Shown here: in pieces, positions 61,705-64,000 of the stretch | How positions within the stretch are numbered: the stretch's first letter is position 1 | Layout: each line of letters opens with the position of its first letter | NCBI GenBank assembly: GCA_958450365.1 | Contig: CAUEEP010000742.1 | Coordinates: 4,817,001-4,881,000 of the forward strand | From: Mesorhabditis belari | Lineage: Eukaryota > Nematoda > Chromadorea > Rhabditida > Rhabditidae | Reading direction: 5' to 3' | DNA: 64,000 nucleotides | The notes under the pieces: generated by a model | The model's database searches: none | What the model saw: the letters and a program-made list of their open reading frames with translations, nothing else | Told to the model about the DNA's origin: nothing | Position numbers and translations under genes: made by a program

Positions 61705-63074
61705 TATGATTGCTTTTATATAGCCATTACCTTGGACTTAGTCAAGTCAACCACTTCCTCAATTCGTTTCTTTCTTCAATCAAAACATCGACAAGTTCTC
61801 TGTCATTAAAAGTTTCATTGAAAGTCCTAAATTTTTGAGCAAAGAACCATTTTGGAGATAAAGATCAAGAGGGAATGAGGAAAGAAAGGAGGAAGATGGA
61901 GAAATCGAGGGTTTCTGAAATCTTCTCGATCCTCCCCTTCCCCTTCACCCCACTTTACAGATTCATATCTTCTTTTTTTGTTTTATCTCATCGAATTCCT
62001 TTCATCCTTTCATTTTTAATGTTGCAGAACTTCAACGAAAATCAACGAATAACTTTGATTAGGTTTTCTTTTGAAATATCCCTTTCTACAGTTCGTAGCC
62101 TTCTATCTACAAGTTCATAGTTCAACGTCTAATGTCTTCTCTCTATCCATTTCCTGTCTATCGTATTCCTTTCCCTCATTGTTTTTTTTTGTTGTTTTCT
62201 TTTTCTCCTTATCTCCTTCGAGACTCTCCTCCGGAGAATTCGTAATTCTACACGAAATGGCGAGATTTTTTTTTAAAATCAAGGAAATCAGGTGATAATT
62301 TGAGGGAAGTCACAGAGTGATTGGGCGGAGGAGAAGGGGATTCGCTCTTGATCTAAGACTGAAAAGCCAATTCGGTTGAAAACCTTGACTCAAGCCTCAG
62401 GGACTTCTAGGATCTAGGATCTATTGAATAAGATTTGAAAGCTTTCATCTCAGTCCCTGTGTTACTTTGATCAGTTCTTGCTCTCATTCTTCCAAGAACC
62501 AATCGTTCGATGAAAGAAATGAGCTTTTCTAATGAGTTGAACTTTTATTGTTATCCTGTTTATCTAAACAATATCTTTCCAAATAAACTTCAAATTTTTT
62601 TTTAAATCGGTCAACAAATCTCGTTTTTGTGAGCAAGAGGTGATTGACCTTGAATTTTCTTTCTCTTTCTCTCTCTTTCTCTCTCTCTCTCTTTCTTTCT
62701 CTCTCTTTCTCTCTCTCTCTTTCTCTTTCTCTCTCTCTTTCTCCTTCTTGTTGTGTCACAAATTTCTTATAGAAATTCTCGGAAATGCCCAGTCACACAC
62801 GAGATTTTCATGAACTACAAATCATTTCCAAATCCTTATACCTATATTTTCTTTTGCTTTATAAACGTTAAAACTTAGGTGAAAATCCACAAGTGGGGGC
62901 TCATACACAAAAAAAAATGAAAAATAAGGCGCCACGACGAGACGAAAACGGTACACAAGAGTGAAAATGCTTTAAAAAAAAAATTTGTTTTTCTTTTGAA
63001 GAGCATACGATTAGATATAGATTTTTGATTCATTTCATAGGTTTTATTCAAATTTATAAGTCTTTTTTTTCTAG
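61705..63074. other. Intergenic or upstream part of the acyl-CoA synthetase gene
   Basis: Contains a CTTTCTCTCTCT repeat at 62657-62745. The first exon(s) of the downstream gene should lie here or be trans-spliced, but no ATG exon ending in the needed phase (one base into a codon) could be chosen with confidence. Confidence 0.4.
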
Positions 63075-64000
63075 GTGAACACTCAAAGGAAGCTGACGGG
63101 GCGACGAATCCTGAAATCAACCCGATGAGAAGCTACATTCATGGAATCTCTGAGTGAGTTTTTTCTTATGACCAAGAGCATTATTTATAGATAAAGAAGG
63201 TTAAACAGAGAATCTCTTGCTTTTTTTCATCAATTTTCTTATCCTTTCAGTGTCCCACTCCTCTTCGACACGATCGCCGAGCGGCTGCGGTTCGCTGTCG
63301 AAAAGGTTTATCCTCAAAAAAGCCTAATTGGCATTTAAAATCTAATCTTGTCAATTTTTGTTAAAGCTTTTGTTAAAACAAAACTTATTCCAGGTTCCCG
63401 ATCGTGAATTCGTGATCTTCAAGCGTGACAACATCAGAATAACCTATGCTCAATTGTTGGCTGAGGTATTAAAGATAGAATACTAATAACAATTCACAAG
63501 TCGACAAGTCGACAATTGGAGTTAAAAGATTTTTTTTAGTCTGAACGCCTTGCTGCTGGCCTTGTTCATCTTGGTGTTGAGCGGGGAGATCGGGTCGGAA
63601 TCTGGGGACCGAATACGCACGAATGGGTCGTGACAATGATGGCTGCTGCGCTTGCTGGCTACATTTTGGTGAGTTTATCTGTAGTGATGAAAAAATCATT
63701 TTCCAATCATTTCAGGTGAACATCAATCCATCCTATCAATCCGAGGAACTCCGTTTCGCCATCGAGAAAGTCGGCATCAAGGCATTGATCATGGCACCGG
63801 GCTTCAAGAAAAGCAACTATTATCAAAGTGTTAAGGTTTGGGAAATGCTGCTCAATCAAGCTATAGTTTAATGATCTCTTTCCTAGCCCACTGTTCTGAA
63901 GATCCAGGTATTTCTTTCTTTCTTCCTTTCTTCTTCCTTCTGGTCTTTCCTTCTTTCTTCCTCCTTCATGTCTTTCTTCCTTTCTTCTTCCTTCTTGTCT
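63075..64000 (+). CDS. Acyl-CoA synthetase, ACSF2-like, 5' and 3' ends not resolved
   Basis: Exons 63075-63153, 63251-63305, 63394-63465, 63540-63668, 63716-63835 and 63887-63907 splice in phase and the gene continues past the window. The product reads EHSKEADGATNPEINPMRSY, then VPLLFDTIAERLRFAVEKVP, REFVIFKRDNIRITYAQLLA, GLVHLGVERGDRVGIWGPNT, EWVVTMMAAALAGYILVNIN and PSYQSEELRFAIEKVGIKAL. This is the N-terminal part of an AMP-binding (ANL superfamily) enzyme. SYIHG, WGPN..W and VNINPSYQ..EL are typical of ACSF2-type medium-chain acyl-CoA synthetases, often mitochondrial. The ATP-binding P-loop lies downstream, outside the window. The exon 63887-63907 is a 21-nt microexon (PTVLKIQ). The first coding exon is not identified. 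Confidence 0.85.
63908..64000. repeat. CTTTCTTCCTT polypyrimidine repeat in an intron
   Basis: A CTTTCTTC/CTTCCTTC array directly after the microexon donor GTATTTC, continuing to the window end. Confidence 0.85.

Overview
The window reads as nuclear DNA of a rhabditid-type nematode. Genes are split by many short introns (often 37-80 nt) with GT donors and TTTTAG/TTTCAG acceptors. Most start codons sit a few bases after a polypyrimidine-AG, as expected for spliced-leader trans-splicing. Several predicted proteins have clear nematode or metazoan counterparts: TMEM258, TRAPPC6, SEL-1/SEL1L, MRPS-5, AP-1 sigma, a patched-related (PTR) protein, a DB-module protein, class-3 lipases, and an ACSF2-type acyl-CoA synthetase. 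The species cannot be named. All gene models were spliced by hand; their exon lengths are phase-consistent.

Layout. 1-7.2 kb: the 3' end of a SERINC gene, then TMEM258, TRAPPC6 and two tandem secreted class-3 lipases, all on +. 7.3-11.4 kb: an A-rich block, tRNA-derived SINE-like repeats, a PB1-domain gene whose last exon is fused to SERINC tail sequence, and a second, internally deleted copy of the SERINC-tail/TMEM258/intergenic block. 11.4-24.4 kb: minisatellites, a DB-module gene, a 94-residue membrane protein and nested non-autonomous DNA elements. 24.5-35.1 kb: one large minus-strand gene of 22 exons (787 residues) for an unrecognised secreted Pro/Gly-rich protein with a C-terminal helical region; its first intron is 4.9 kb and one intron is GC-AG. 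35-41.9 kb: gene-poor, with a decayed FLYWCH/MULE-type transposon. 41.9-48.8 kb: a PTR gene (+, 30 exons). 48.9-51.1 kb: mrps-5 (-). 51.5-54.7 kb: sel-1 (-). 55.2-56.0 kb: aps-1 (+). 56.5-57.2 kb: a small unknown gene (+). 57.2-63 kb: a large minisatellite and composite foldback elements. 63.1-64 kb: an ACSF2-like acyl-CoA synthetase running off the end.

Functional themes. Housekeeping membrane-system genes dominate: OST subunit, TRAPP, AP-1, ERAD (sel-1). SERINC-TMEM258-TRAPPC6 and sel-1-mrps-5 are same-strand runs with 290-390 bp gaps, so they could be operons (inference).

The most distinctive layer is mobile DNA. At least eight families of foldback/MITE-like elements occur here. Some have TA target duplications and TACCGTA..TACGGTA ends; others have 8-bp target duplications, as in hAT elements. 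They are nested in one another and repeatedly inserted into introns that would otherwise be about 40-80 nt. Several insertions can be proved from the sequence by exact 8-bp duplications or by an empty site elsewhere in the window.
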